Shown one piece after another: positions 13,501 through 25,089 of a stretch of 64,000 bases of DNA. Position 1 is the first letter of the stretch; every line of letters begins with the position of its first letter. The position numbers and the translations under genes are program-made. The DNA is taken from contig CAIIXF020000010.1 in the NCBI GenBank assembly GCA_903813345.2, forward strand, positions 17,927,181-17,991,180, in the 5' to 3' direction. The DNA comes from Owenia fusiformis. Taxonomy: Eukaryota; Annelida; Polychaeta; Sabellida; Oweniidae. The notes under the pieces were generated by a model. The model saw only the letters and a program-made list of their open reading frames with translations. It made no database searches and was not told the origin of the DNA.

Positions 13501-16500
13501 ACATCGGCAATAATTGGTATGAGGCCAATCAAAGAAAATTGTGAGGCAAAACCTGAAGAAAGGAGCAGCCCAGTTTGAGGCACTTCTAAAACGTCATAAA
13601 GAGATCAATTGTCAGAATGACTGGGAATGATGATGATGAATTAGCATGAAATACTAACCTTCCAGATAAGCAAACTTCCCATACTCTTCTTGTAGAGGGT
13701 TTTCAATTATATGGTCAGATTTGTTGTAGTCTGGATCCTGCTTTATGTCCACCCAAACAGTCCCACCATCACTCACATAGTAAAGCTCATTGAAAAGTGC
13801 TGACTTGTACCACGTGGGCAGATTTCTATAAAATAGAGCATAGAATATGTTAAACAATATTGAGACTACAGTAGCTCAGCATGGCATGCTAATTACAATA
13901 TATATAGTACCAAAAGGAACATTTGACAATTTTTTATTATAAACTTTCCTTTTACAGATAAAAAAAACAAAAATTACATTTTACTCTGAAACTAATAATT
14001 TGACATCATTTTCAAAGTGAATAATAGCTCTCCTGTAAGTAAAATTAATGATGTTTTGATTATTTGAGTATTTAAAAGTTATGCTTCCTCAGTCATTCAA
14101 AACACATAGGCGTATTCTCAAATGGAGTGTTTCAAATGGCATCTTCAGATAATACTGAAAGACTTACAGATTTTGTAATACTGGATTTTGCCATTCTTCT
14201 ATTTTCTTTTCCCACATTGGATAGTTGTTCAGGGCATAGCTTGATAGTCTAGGAGATGCATCACCCTCGCTACCAAACCACCGACAATACCGCCTGGAAT
14301 GAATTATGCATATAAAAGACATGTATACAAAAGAGGGTTTGAGTAGAAAATAAAAAAAACTTGAAAATAAGTGCATTTTGAACTTATATGACTTGGCCTT
14401 AAAAATGGCATGAACTTTTAATCAGCCTTACCTGCAGTATAGTCGACCTTTGTTAGCAAAGTGAATGACGGGCATGTCCCAAGTAAGACTGAGTTCTACG
14501 TAGTTACTGGAATTAGCTTCCACTGTACATTGAGCACATACTGCCCCTGCTATCTCTTTACCTTTAGTAGTTTCCTTACTTCTTTCTACAAAATTCAGGC
14601 ATTTGGAATAATACTTTTGCAAAGGGAACGACATACATGACAAACAAGTTTTCTGAATAGTTTGGAGTGGTCCTCATCTTTAAGAGGCACATGACAAAAG
14701 GGATTTATTCAGAATGAACGAGGGGAAGTTGTGATGTAGTCCTACCAGTGACTGTCTAGTATGTACAGAATTACATGTATGATTTTAATGATCTCCTAGA
14801 CATATGTGCCTGTGAGACATACTGGTTTAAAATATAATGACCTCAAGTTGTAGAGCATGGTGGTACAGATATTGATTTGTTTCCATGAAAACCTGGCCAA
14901 ATTAAGCATGGAATAAAATAAAATGCCCCAATTACTCACAATTAATTTCTAAAAATCATAAATCCCATAGCCATACCTGTACTTTGCCCAAGTACTCCAT
15001 TCTGCATCAAATCATACCATAAATCCTTGGCTGGAGTTTTTGGATCAAATGCGACACAATGGCTCACTCTGACTCCCTCCTTAAAAATATATGAACTATT
15101 CAAATTAATATCACTAGAAAAATACCTCACTTCATGCAATGTTTGACTAATACCATCATTAACCCCAAAAGTTCATTTACTCAAGCAACAACATTGTTTT
15201 CCTTTTTGAAAGGAATATACCAGATACTGCTATTCCAACATTCTTCTCAATCACAACTAGTAGACAGCAGAACATACTTATATTTAAATACATATGCATG
15301 TGTTGTACAAGGAAATGAAACATACCCTATGTCTAGCAGATATAGCCATAGTACAAGGATTATCCTTGAGTTTTTGGTGTATAAGCACACCTGATGTCTT
15401 ATCTGCCACTTCCTCATTAGAAACAAAAGGCTCATTCCATGCCCCTCCTGCAATTAATCACATCAGAATAAATACAAATGCCAAAATGCCTATATATACC
15501 CAATCCTCTTGAAAAAATTAATATTCGATCCATATCACAAAATCTTGGATATTTGTTAGTCGAAATAGGAAGTTTTATTACTTGCACTCAGAAAAACATT
15601 AAGGAAATACTTCATAGTATTTAAGGCCTAATAATTAAGTCTTACCACTTCCTATTAAGAAGTGCAACTTTCTGTTTTTAAAATATATTTTGTCAAAAAT
15701 CATTTTGTCAAAAACAACTTTTTAAGTCATGGGGAACACTTTACAAAATAATAAAAATATATTTTCAAACATTACATGGGACCTTTCAGTATATAAAAGC
15801 AATTTGAATACCTTTCAAGTCTTGTGAGCTCCCCTGACCATTCTTGAAGGTGAATGTTATACTGACATCTATTGGCTCACTATTCCTGTTTTCTACGGTC
15901 CATACAAAAACAGCTGCAGGTATAGTACTTTCCTGAAAATAAATCAGGATTCAAAGTGTTTTTTTTCAAAAAAATTAAATAAATTAACAATATAGATCTA
16001 CGTAGTATAGTGTTGATAACTGTTTTTAGATATTTTGAACAAACTTGAAAACAAACACTTCAAAGTGTGAACACTTTTTAGGATTCTTTTTTAAGATATC
16101 ACATTGATTCTCACATTATCAGAACGTCAAAATATGAACACCCTTGAAAATGAAAACTTCAAAATTTGAACACTTTCTCTATTCCACTTTAGATATCACA
16201 CTCCTACATTGTGAGAACCTCTAAACATGAACACCCTTAAAAATGAACACTTCAAAGTGTGAATACTTTCTCATTTTATTTCCCAGGTTGTTAGAGCCTC
16301 CCTCCAAATATCCTTGAAAATGAACACTTCAAAATGTGAACACTTTTTGCACTCTATTTCCAGTTATATCATTGACCTACATGCTATTAGAATTTGAACA
16401 TCTCTTAATGTGAGCACTTAAGCCACCCAAGCAACTGTTTTGCTGTAATTTCAATATATCAATCCCTCTTTAGGGTCTCAAGAGCTTTTAGGACTGACAC

Positions 16501-19500
16501 TTCAGATTCCAGTACTGTTCTTACTCCAATTATATCAGAGTCTTAAGTAGATCATCAATCTTTGGGTTTATACTTATCTAGATCAGCTCATTTTCATTTA
16601 TATTGTAAGAAAAGTGGCAATAGGTTAAAATAACTGTTAAGTGGTATAACTATTAAGCAAAACATGAATTACTTGAAGCTACTTTTAAATAAAAGAGGAA
16701 ATTAAAAATGGATAGCAAACATTTTAGATAGAGTCAATTTCAAATGTCATGTATATTGTTTAAATCCCAGATCACATATTTCATTTAATGTTTTCAACTC
16801 AACAGCGTGAAAAGTACTGAATTTAGGCACTTTTATTGAAGCAAGAACCTCTACCTACCTTGTAATCATGAGGAATGACTGGGGAGATCTGCCGGCACAC
16901 AAGAGTGACATTCTGCCCAGGTAGCTCGTAGACAGTCCAAGCTCTTGGGTAAAGGCCATGGTAGGTAGCAAACTCTCCATTATATGCCCAGTTCCAAGAG
17001 TTCAGGCCCTTTCCCTTTGGTCTCTTGGTAGATAAGACCTGTTGGTACACTGTTTGACCCCTTTTACGAATGTTTACAATAAACTGAAAACACAGCAATT
17101 ATTGTATTACTATTTATTCAATAATAAAATTATGAAGAAAAGGTAAAAATATTAATCTGAGGGACCTATCAAAATGACAACTACCACTTATCAATATAGC
17201 TCCAAAAATAATATAACTCTGATAATATTTTCACCTTTTTGAAAAGAATATGACACATATCTATCCCTAAAAGGGAAGGGCATAACCTCTTATTAAACCA
17301 TGGTAGGCATTTGATAAAGGCAAAAAATGTTAAATTCTAAGTATTATGGTCTGACTTGATGACATGACACAAATTTGACCTTTGTTTTACAAGTCTGCAA
17401 GTCCACAACAGGCGAGCATTTAACTAGTCAATAAATAACAAAATAATGAGATTGAACACTTCAATTTAGTGTCATCTTGGTAAGTGTACATTATATGGTA
17501 TTAATATACCCTAAGGGCAGAAAATAAAAATAACCTCTGAGTAATTAAGAAAATTTTTATAGTTTTACAGTTCAGCAGCTCCAACCCAAAACTGGAGGCC
17601 ATCACAGCCTGGGTCATAAATTAATTTAAACCAAACGCACCAACATTTTCAAATATGTTTACAACATCGATCAATACTGGGTAGTGGGTAAGCCATGACT
17701 TAAATGAATGACACAATGTTTAGAGAATTGACCTGCTTTCGAGGACAAGCTCTGGTTGGGTCAGCAAGTTCAGAGGAATTTCTTAAACTTAAGATTGTGA
17801 ACAAAGCTATCTTTCAAGAAGCTAAGTCAAATGAAAGCAAAGGGTATATGGGAAATGAATTAAGAAATTTTTGAATATTCATTTAATGTTGCAGAGGGTA
17901 ATTAATACTAGGCTCCGGGCTTCCTGGTCTTTTATGGTTCTAAAATATTTTTTTCAAATAGAACAGATTTGTATGATGTTTTATATCAACAAGATTATTT
18001 TTATTTATCAAGTTCTATCAAGTTGAAAAATCAATACAGATATTCCTAAATGTACAGTATCTAAAATATATCTAAAACATTTTTTCAAAAGTTAAGCTAA
18101 AGTTTTAGGAGTTTTATAGTGAAAATTTATTTGTCAATCTTATTTCCAGTAAAAATATAACCATGCAAAGACATATTGGCAAATTCATTTACCATTCATT
18201 TAAGAATTTAGCATGGTCATAATGCATTGTGTGTGCACCACACTATTATTGTTACCTTATATATTTTTATATATTTTTTGAATTTTTTAGTTTAGTTGGT
18301 GTAGTTTAGACATGTAGTTTACCATAGTTCTGACTAATGTAATCATGTTATGATACAATATGTCAATAAAAGTTATATATAGTTGAAAGAGACATAGGGA
18401 ACCCTTCCACTTTTGAATAAATATTCTGAACCTTTGGTTTTTCTCCCTCTCATTAACATTTGAATTCCAATTGTTTACTGATGAAGCCACAGATAAGTGT
18501 GATATTACGGCCTTGTGAATTTAATATTCGTTTAACTTTCGTTAATCTACTAGCTTTTTAGACTTTTATTTTAAGATTTTTTATTATTGTCAGTAACAAA
18601 ACTTTTCAAAAACAGACAACATGATCAATTTTTCCAATTTATTTGCTTAAATAACAATAACCTGAGTCTAATAGCAATATGTACACAACCAGACAGTCTA
18701 TTTTACCAATAAACTAAATGGCAATCAATTGTAACATGTGCAGCATTATTGACCAAATTATAAATCTCTTTGTTAAACAAATGGTCAAACCATGCTGATT
18801 TCAAGTGTAGAACAGATGCTACGAATGGAAATTAGGGTGAATGCATGTGGTTTGCCAGCAAGCCATATGTGGTAATGCAAACTACAAACAAAGGCTTGTA
18901 TATGTGCCAAAATTAATAGTCAAAACTTGGCATATAATATTAATGCTTTTGGACCTGTAGTCTCATAAGACCATCCTATTTTAATACATATCCTTTCTTC
19001 TAAAGAACAACCGTTCAGTGCAGTATATTTCATTTAAATAAAAAAAAACATTTGATGGGTGATGATGCAGTCCTCTAGGCAAAAGCCTATACCAAGGAGT
19101 GTATTAATAGAGATGGTCTGCACTTTTTGGTATTGAGGCCAAGAGACAATTATGAAGTTTTATGACACAGAGATCTAGCTTATGCAGGCACTTTATAATC
19201 ACCAAAATTGCGTATGTTTAACCTATTTAGGGCATTTCATAGTTAAACTAACAAAGAATTCTGGAAGAACAGTGAATGTCTAAATCCTTACTTGGTCTGC
19301 ATCAACCTCATTCCAGTAGTACATGCCAGGTATAAGAGCAAACCTGCAGAACTCTCCCTTGTAGCCTCGTCCTATAGTACCACATCCAATACCCCCTATA
19401 GGCACACCTAAAACATACAAAATAGTTTTGCAAGCATATACAAGTAGTTAGGTTTAACACAATTGATATTTTCCTTGTGTAGCAAGGATATGCCCTGGAG

Positions 19501-22375
19501 TACCAAATCTAATACCTCCTAAATGTACATCTAAACAATATAGTATTACCACATCCAATACCCCCTATAGACACACCTAAAACATACAAAATAATTTTGC
19601 AAGCACATACAAGTAGTTAGGTTTAACACAATTGATATTTTCCTTGTGTAGCAAGGATATGCCCTGGGAGTACAAAATCAAATACCTCCTAAATGTACAT
19701 CTAAACAATATCCTATTACCACATCCAATACCCCCTATAGACACACCTAAAACATACAAAATAATTTTGCAAGCACATACAAGTAGTTAGGTTTAACACA
19801 ATTGATATTTTCCTTGTGTAGCAAGGATATGCCCTGGAGTACCAAATCTAATACCTCCTAAATGTACATCTAAACAATATATTATTACCACATCCAATAC
19901 CCCCTATAGACACACCTAAAACATACAAAATAATTTTGCAAGCACATACAAGTAGTTAGGTTTAACACAATTGATATTTTCCTTGTGTAGCAAGGATATG
20001 CCCTGGGAGTACAAAATCAAATACCTCCTAAATGTACATCTAAACAATATATTATTACCACATCCAAAACCCCCTATAGACACACCTAAAACATACAAAA
20101 TAATTTTGCAAGCACATACAAGAAGTTAGGTTTAACACAATTGATATTTTCCTTGTGTAGCAAGGATATGCCCTGGGAGTACAAAATCAAATACCTCCTA
20201 AATGTACATCTAAACAATATATTATTACCACATCCGATACCCCCTATAGACACACCTAAAATATACAAAATAATTTTCCAAGCATATACAAGTAGTTGGG
20301 TTTAATACAATTGATATTTTCCTTGTGTAGCAAAGATATGCCCTGGAGTACCAAATCAAATACCTCCTAAATGTACATCTAAACAATATACTATTACCAC
20401 ATCCAATACCCCCTATAGACACACCTAAAACATATAACATTTTGCAAGCACATATTAGAAGTTAGGTTTAACACAATTGATATTTTCCCTGTGTAGCAAG
20501 GATATGCCCTGGAGTACCAAATCTAATACCTTCAAAATGTACATCTAAACAATAAATATTATATTTTAACACTTTGCAGGCACTGTATGTTTTGGAGTAT
20601 AGTGTTGACTCGGAAGGCCTATCAAGGGAGGTTTATCATGTTTGAACATCAATGTTATCTAAATTGATGTATTTTTGGGCAATATTAGATTACAATATTG
20701 TTCCAATGATGTTTTACTACTTTAAGCAAAAGTACAAGCTGCATATTAATGAAAAAATATGTAGAGCAAAACATATTGATGCTTTCAAGTATGATAGCAT
20801 GTCTTATCTCACTGTTGAGGTCAAACAAGAATGATAACAAGGAATTTCATATTTTTCAAATGCATGGAAGAAGAAGAAGCTATATCTATCTAAAATGGAG
20901 AGTACTTCACAGACTGATATAACTTTTTCCTTCCATACATGATAAAAATTGATCAGTTCTGTGCAAAGAATATATAGACGCACCTAGATTATTGGTTGAG
21001 GGTATATTCATTAAGCATAGAGGTCGCAACGTTACTGAAAATCAGTACCGGTAACCGTCACGCTAATAACCGTACCGTTACCGAAATACCGGTAAAAATA
21101 TGTAAGATAAAATGCCAATGCGCTGCCACCCCCACTTTGTTCCTAACTCTCTCCGTAGCTTCTCAAGTCTATATGCATACATGATGCAAGACCGATTTGA
21201 ACTCATACTGATGATTTTCACGAAATAGTATGTAACTATCTTACGAATCAAGATGTATTTTTAGTTTTAAATTAAATGTATTACACATTTCAAACCATTT
21301 CTCAACTGTATCAATAGCAAGCGACGTGCAGTATACATGGGGGTGGGGTAGGTAAAATAGATTTTATTGACTGTCTTGAGTTCTGGAAAGTAAACGGAGG
21401 AAAACATCCTGATGTGGCGAGTTTGGCTGAAACATATCATGCTATTCCTGCGTCATCCGTGTCAAGTGAACGCCAGTTGATCAGTGCATCTGGCAACACC
21501 ATCACTTAAAAACGGGCACGACTTCAACCTGAGGTAGTCAATGCCTTGTTGTTCGTAAATGACTATTACAAACTTAATTCAGTTTCTGGATCTGAAGTTG
21601 ACACTACAACTACACCGGAACTGCCAAACATAACTACAGCCAAATCTGAGTCTGAGCATGAATAGAAGCTACTACACCCGAACTGCCAAACATGGACATC
21701 ACACCTGAACTGCCAAACATAGAAATCACACCTGAACTGCAAAACATGGACATCTAAATGTCGATGTAAATGTACGCATCGTGAAAATGGAAATTAAACG
21801 AAATAATTAAAAAAACGACGTGTCTTTTATTTTCCCGGGGATTATCATCGGTTAACCGGTTAATAATTTCAATACCGGTAAATGCTCAATTCCGTACCGA
21901 AACCGTATAACCGGAATTACCATCAGCCTCTAATTAAGCATGTGGAAAACTGAAATGTGAAGAGCATGTATGGAATGATTTATATCTACCTTAACATAAC
22001 ACAAGAAGCCATAAGTAGGAAGCCATTAAAATTTCTGAATATGAAAATAAAGCACTTTTTATGATGTTGTTTAATGGTCCTTCTTCCATATAGCTTTGAA
22101 ATCTCATTAAAGTCTTGTTTTTGATTTGATCTGCGCAGTTATTTTCATGTTTTCTAAAAAAGGTCAGGCTAAATCCATTGATATGTAACCTCCAAACCAT
22201 GATGTAAAAACCTTTAAGGTTCTAAAAGCAAGGAAAATTATACCCTATCACTCCTTAAATATATCATACCCCTTTAGATAACTTACCATACATGGGCTTG
22301 TGTTTGATGAGGTTATTGTGATCAATATATGGCCGTTTTCCATTTCTATACCTTGACAATGTGTATCCAATATAC
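4504..22375 (-). CDS. GBA2: Non-lysosomal glucosylceramidase (GH116), 5' exon(s) not found
   Basis: Bile-acid beta-glucosidase family enzyme that hydrolyses glucosylceramide to glucose and ceramide at ER, Golgi and plasma membranes. Seventeen in-frame exons, in transcript order: 22375-22287, 19407-19292, 17083-16859, 15932-15812, 15447-15326, 15079-14977, 14585-14432, 14293-14168, 13825-13659, 13286-13182, 12808-12696, 12307-12161, 11793-11687, 11553-11411, 5575-5466, 5131-4940, 4698-4504 (TAA). They encode about 777 residues; the human protein has about 927, so roughly the first 110-150 are missing. Family landmarks: [14 protein letters not shown] near the start, [18 protein letters not shown], the nucleophile motif [14 protein letters not shown] (Glu codon 13786-13788), [29 protein letters not shown], and the acid/base motif ADQTYDAW in exon 11687-11793. 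Both predicted catalytic residues are kept. Splice sites are all GT-AG and junction phases agree. A TRIM-NHL gene lies antisense in the intron 5576-11410. Two exons have tandem partial copies beside them. Confidence 0.93.
5516..7015. repeat. Tandem partial duplication of a GBA2 exon (about 120-bp unit, four copies)
   Basis: The 5' half of GBA2 exon 5466-5575, its splice acceptor and about 55 bases of upstream intron are repeated. Copies start at 5516 (the real exon), 5635, 6778 and 6898. The second copy is interrupted by the foldback element 5690-6707. The copies at 5635 and 6778 carry one extra A (ATATAACTGCC) that would shift the frame. The copy at 6898 lacks it. The acceptor AG is kept in all copies (TGCAG in the real exon and the last copy, TGTAG in the middle two). 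No copy contains the 3' half of the exon or its donor. Confidence 0.88.
5690..6707. mobile_element. Foldback (long inverted-repeat) element with 5-bp TSD GTAAT
   Basis: The ends are CACGCCCGGTGATCGTGAA and its reverse complement ending CGGGCGTG. It is flanked by GTAAT at 5685-5689 and 6708-6712, so the insertion duplicated 5 bp. The arms are about 430 bases each, 5690 to about 6120 and about 6275 to 6707. They include GGGACGGAGGGGGG blocks near both the outer and inner edges, around a 150-base centre. No transposase is encoded, so it is non-autonomous. The arms differ at scattered bases and small indels, so this is not a recent perfect palindrome. Confidence 0.88.
7130..7350 (+). repeat. Degenerate minisatellite CCTTTAAATCAAACACCAA
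   Basis: About four or five diverged units of roughly 40-50 bases, each with TTTAAATCAAA(C/A)A(C/T)CAA followed by TGTAAAGGT. It lies in the GBA2 intron upstream of the nested TRIM gene. An open plus-strand frame across it is a by-product of the repeat. Confidence 0.55.
8036..10921 (+). CDS. TRIM-NHL protein (RING, two B-boxes, coiled coil, NHL propeller)
   Basis: Predicted 689-residue RBCC-NHL protein of the TRIM2/3/32/71 class: probable E3 ubiquitin ligase, with the NHL propeller acting in protein or RNA binding. Coding exons 8036-8449, 8798-8917 and 9386-10921, all phase 0 with GT-AG sites. The RING finger (residues 24-65) has CLAC, CLHTFC, CDAC and CPTC. B-box 1 starts CCSLC near residue 99. 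B-box 2 (about 163-197: CNIHQGE, CRPC, CRDC, HEGHKC) is split between exons 2 and 3. A coiled coil covers about 200-290, then a Ser-rich linker. Six NHL-like blades follow from about residue 445 to the end (motifs [22 protein letters not shown]). A cag at 8011-8013 may be an acceptor for a 5' UTR exon. The whole gene sits antisense in a GBA2 intron. AATAAA occurs at 11156-11161. The exact orthologue cannot be named, because such genes are multi-copy in many invertebrates. Confidence 0.92.
10922..11410. other. TRIM 3' UTR and remaining GBA2 intron
   Basis: The first 60 bases after the TRIM stop repeat part of the gene's own 3' end: GAACTATCTGGTATGGTCAA near 10980 matches the coding end near 10884. 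This suggests a small local duplication. A poly(A) signal AATAAA is at 11156-11161. Nothing else is seen before the GBA2 exon. Confidence 0.55.
16059..16430. repeat. Degenerate tandem repeat in a GBA2 intron
   Basis: Four diverged units of about 75-105 bases, each starting ACTTCAAARTKTGAACACTTT and ending with CCTTGAAAATGAAC or similar. No coding signal. Confidence 0.65.
17084..19291. other. GBA2 intron without recognisable content
   Basis: AT-rich intronic sequence of 2.2 kb. I found no exon, RNA gene or clear repeat in it beyond short AT tracts. Confidence 0.6.
19376..20557. repeat. Seven-copy tandem array (about 169 bp) containing a GBA2 exon start
   Basis: The unit begins in GBA2 exon 19292-19407. 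ACATCC landmarks lie at 19382, 19551, 19721, 19890, 20060, 20230 and 20399, giving a constant period of 169-170. Each copy carries, on the minus strand, the acceptor TTTTAG followed by the first 30 or so coding bases (VPIGGIGCG in the real exon, VSIGGIGCG in the copies), plus about 135 bases of upstream intron. Copies are very similar, so amplification is recent or homogenised. The exon's donor and 3' half are not included. The last copies (from 20228) are more diverged. Confidence 0.92.
21018..21932 (+). mobile_element. hAT-superfamily transposon remnant with 8-bp TSD
   Basis: Terminal repeats start TAGAGG and end CCTCTA. The flanking 8-bp duplication ATTAAGCA at 21010-21017 and 21933-21940 is the length expected of hAT elements. 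Both ends are rich in ACCGGT/ACCGTTACCG words, giving subterminal inverted repeats. An hATC-type coding remnant is inside. Too short to encode a full transposase, so it is an internal-deletion derivative lying in a GBA2 intron or 5' region. Confidence 0.88.
21375..21580 (+). pseudogene. hAT transposase C-terminal (hATC) dimerisation fragment
   Basis: The plus frame through CCT at 21408 reads [20 protein letters not shown], then [14 protein letters not shown], a TAA stop near 21507, and [20 protein letters not shown]. This matches the conserved hATC block of hAT transposases, in which small residues and SER precede a (K)KR-RL motif. The in-frame stop and the missing DDE/RNase-H core make it a broken remnant. 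Downstream, short copies of CACACCTGAACTGCCAAACA repeat about four times (21590-21755). Confidence 0.82.
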
Positions 22376-23176
22376 CTGAAAACATAAGAAATCTTGATAA
22401 AGAAAATTGCTGAAATCTCACAAGTAGAGCCTTTCTTAAAGAATGCCAAAGATATTAGTCTTAGATGGCAGCTTGATAACCATAATTAAATTTGTTTATA
22501 TATACCATACTTAAATTTATTTATATATAAAGATGGACATAGAGAATCAAGGCCATAATGCAAACAGCTTCATTCTAAAACAAAGCATGTATAAATTGCT
22601 GGGATAGTGAAGACTTTAGATGAAACAGAAGAGGTGAATAGTTCCCATCACAATTCACTACCCCCTAAAGTATGGAGTCTTACAAAAGAAGCCACACATA
22701 AAATACTCTAGCCAACAACAAACATTTAAAAATAAATAGAAAACCTGGTAAATGGTTAAGAAGGTATAAGTAAGAAGCATTAAAATTATTACAATTGGTA
22801 TTAAGTTACATGTATTACAAATATTTTTAAATCCCCCAAGCTAGCTAAATTTTAGTGAGATTCTTTTTGTATAATTCTACATCCATGGAAGTACCTACAT
22901 GTATCTAATAGAGGCTTTGTTTACAATGATCAGAAAATGGCAATAAGCATAAGAATTGGGAAAAGAATAGATTAAAGTACAGGGAGGTAATTATTATGTA
23001 TATTTGGAAGACGCTGCTAAATGAATGGTGCATCTTATCTGGCTATCTGCGTCATTTATAGTTAATACATCTAAAGTTCAACAAGGTAATTTTTTATATC
23101 ATTTCAAATATTTTTAGCCCTGTAAGGATGGTACCCTCATCCCATTAGTTCAGGTTTTATAGTAGTATTTATTTTG

Positions 23177-23640
23177 AGGCCTAATACAATACCTAGACCT
23201 TGTCTTAACCAAACCCGTTTGACCCAGTTATCTACTCCTGAAGCGTATATCTGGGCCAGACAAGTTACAGAAGTACAGATTTTTCAATTTGTTGTACTGA
23301 ATGAATGTTGTACTGAACGAAATAAGCAGCCGAGACTTCTCGATATTCTACAAGATCATGCACAGATTGCAGAAGAATTTTACTTTTTGCTTTGTTCAGT
23401 CGTTTCTTTCTTACTAATTAGTAGCCATCCAACGATGGAAACTTACTAGAAATACAAAATATAACACTGGGAACAAACATGTAAGAATATTTTTAACGCT
23501 TATTCAGATATCAGTGCATATTCTCTGGAGTAAATACACCAATTTTTTATTGGACATCGTCTGGCCCAGTATCTAGGACATTCCAGAATCAGGGAGTAGA
23601 TAACTTGAGTTTGGTTAGACCTTTTTATGCTCTGGCCTAA
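23177..23640. mobile_element. Imperfect inverted-repeat element
   Basis: The left arm 23177-23260 (AGGCCTAATACA through TATCTGGGCCAGA) pairs with the reverse complement of 23550-23640 (TCTGGCCCAGTATCTAGG through TCTGGCCT). The shared core includes AACCAAAC and GTTATCTACTCC. The arms are about 85-90 bases with several mismatches, around a 290-base centre. Probably an old non-autonomous DNA element. Confidence 0.6.
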
Positions 23641-23654
23641 AAACCTGAGACCCT

Positions 23655-24736
23655 ATCTGTTGCAAGACTAACGCCTGGCGTAACCGTCACCATGTTATTT
23701 GGTGTTTTTTAAGTAGCGCAAGGATCCTGCCATGACCGTGGTAATGTTATCGTGAAAGCCTGGTATAACCGCGACAATGCTGTATTATATTAAAATGCCT
23801 GCCATGACCGTGGTAGGGTAATCGTGTAAGCCTGGCGCGACCGCAACCTTTATATGACATTAATGACCTTCATGTTTCGCCCATTGCTGTTGGTATTTTT
23901 TATGGATAAATCTTATTAATTGATCGTTATAGAAAGTATATGCTTTCGAATCGAAGCTCCTTGAATGAGAGTAGAGATATAGTTTGTTCGCAAATTATTT
24001 ATGAGTAAAAATTAGGTTTTCGTTGTGAAATTAATACACATTTTTAGTAGTCTTTATTTACATATTTAAGGTAGTTAAACACGAAGAAAAATTGTCATTA
24101 CAGTGTTCTCATGCTACTTTAAATACAACCACGGTCATGAGAGGCCTTGGAACTATTGTCACGGTCATACGAGGCTTTAACATTACCACGGTCATGACAG
24201 GCCTTGCAATATAATATAGCATTGTCACGGTTATGACAGGCCTTGCAAGCATTGTAACGGTCATATCAGGCTTTAACATTACCACGGTCATGACAGGCCT
24301 TATAAGCATTGTCACGGTCATATTAGGCTTTAACATTACCACGGTCATGACAGGCCTTGCAACCATTGTCACGGTCATACGGGGCTTTAACATTATCACG
24401 GTCATGGGTAGCTTGGGTCAACATTCATAAAGACAGAGACATATAATGTCTCTGGTAAAATATACAAATATACGAATATTTAAAAGTGGATAGTAAACAA
24501 ATCGCTTAACAAACAACAATAAAAAATTCTTAAATTAAACGTAAAGGCTACGGCTGCACCAGGCTTCCACGATAACACTCATGGTCATGACAGGCCTTGC
24601 AATATAATACAGCGTTGTCACGGTTATACCAGGCTTACAAAATAACACTGCCACGGTCATGGCAGGATCCTTGCGCTACTTAAAAAACACCGAATAACAT
24701 GGTGACGGTTACACCAGGCGTTAGTCTTGCAATAGA
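23655..24736. mobile_element. Foldback element with CCATGACCGTGG arms and minisatellite core
   Basis: The left arm (23655 to about 23852) begins ATCTGTTGCAAGACTAACGC. The right arm (about 24545-24736) ends with its reverse complement, GCGTTAGTCTTGCAATAGAT. Shared inner blocks include AAGTAGCGCAAGGATCCTGCC and CATGACCGTGG. Arms are about 190 bases. The centre holds unique AT-rich sequence (23860-24100) and a 57-bp minisatellite. No transposase, no certain target-site duplication. Confidence 0.8.
24115..24420. repeat. 57-bp minisatellite inside the foldback element
   Basis: Units alternate the half-repeats CACGGTCATGACAGGCCTTG and CACGGTCATAT(C/T)AGGCTTTAACATT. ACATT landmarks at 24276, 24333 and 24390 give a period of 57. 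Because 57 is a multiple of three, open frames run through it on both strands as 19-residue repeats (GFNITTVMTGL on plus, MLKPDMTVTML on minus). I regard these as repeat artefacts, not genes. Confidence 0.8.
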
Positions 24737-25089
24737 TAGCATGTGAAAAACCTGCACCAACTATTAGACTACAATGCATAGCGCCCAGTACGCTGGGTAC
24801 GCACAGGCAAATTCGCTCCAAATACAACCAAATTTCAAAATTCTCTTGGGGGAGAATCCCCCAGACCCCCAAACGCTCCTTTTTTGCTTTGCTCAACTCT
24901 TGTTCCCACGGTACTTAGAAAAATAGCGCTACGCCCATGCAATGTATCTCTAAACTAAAAAAATAAAACTCTAAAAGTAATTTAGTTATAGTTATAGTTT
25001 TCACTGCTTAGGTCGTCTTGACCTTTGGCCGTTCTTTAGATAAAATGAGCATAATTGTTTAGCATTGACCCCAATTAATTGACTTGTGT

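Noticed and set aside
24109-24430. Open frames with 19-residue repeats on both strands
   Set aside because: Explained by a 57-bp minisatellite whose period is a multiple of three; no start context or family match.
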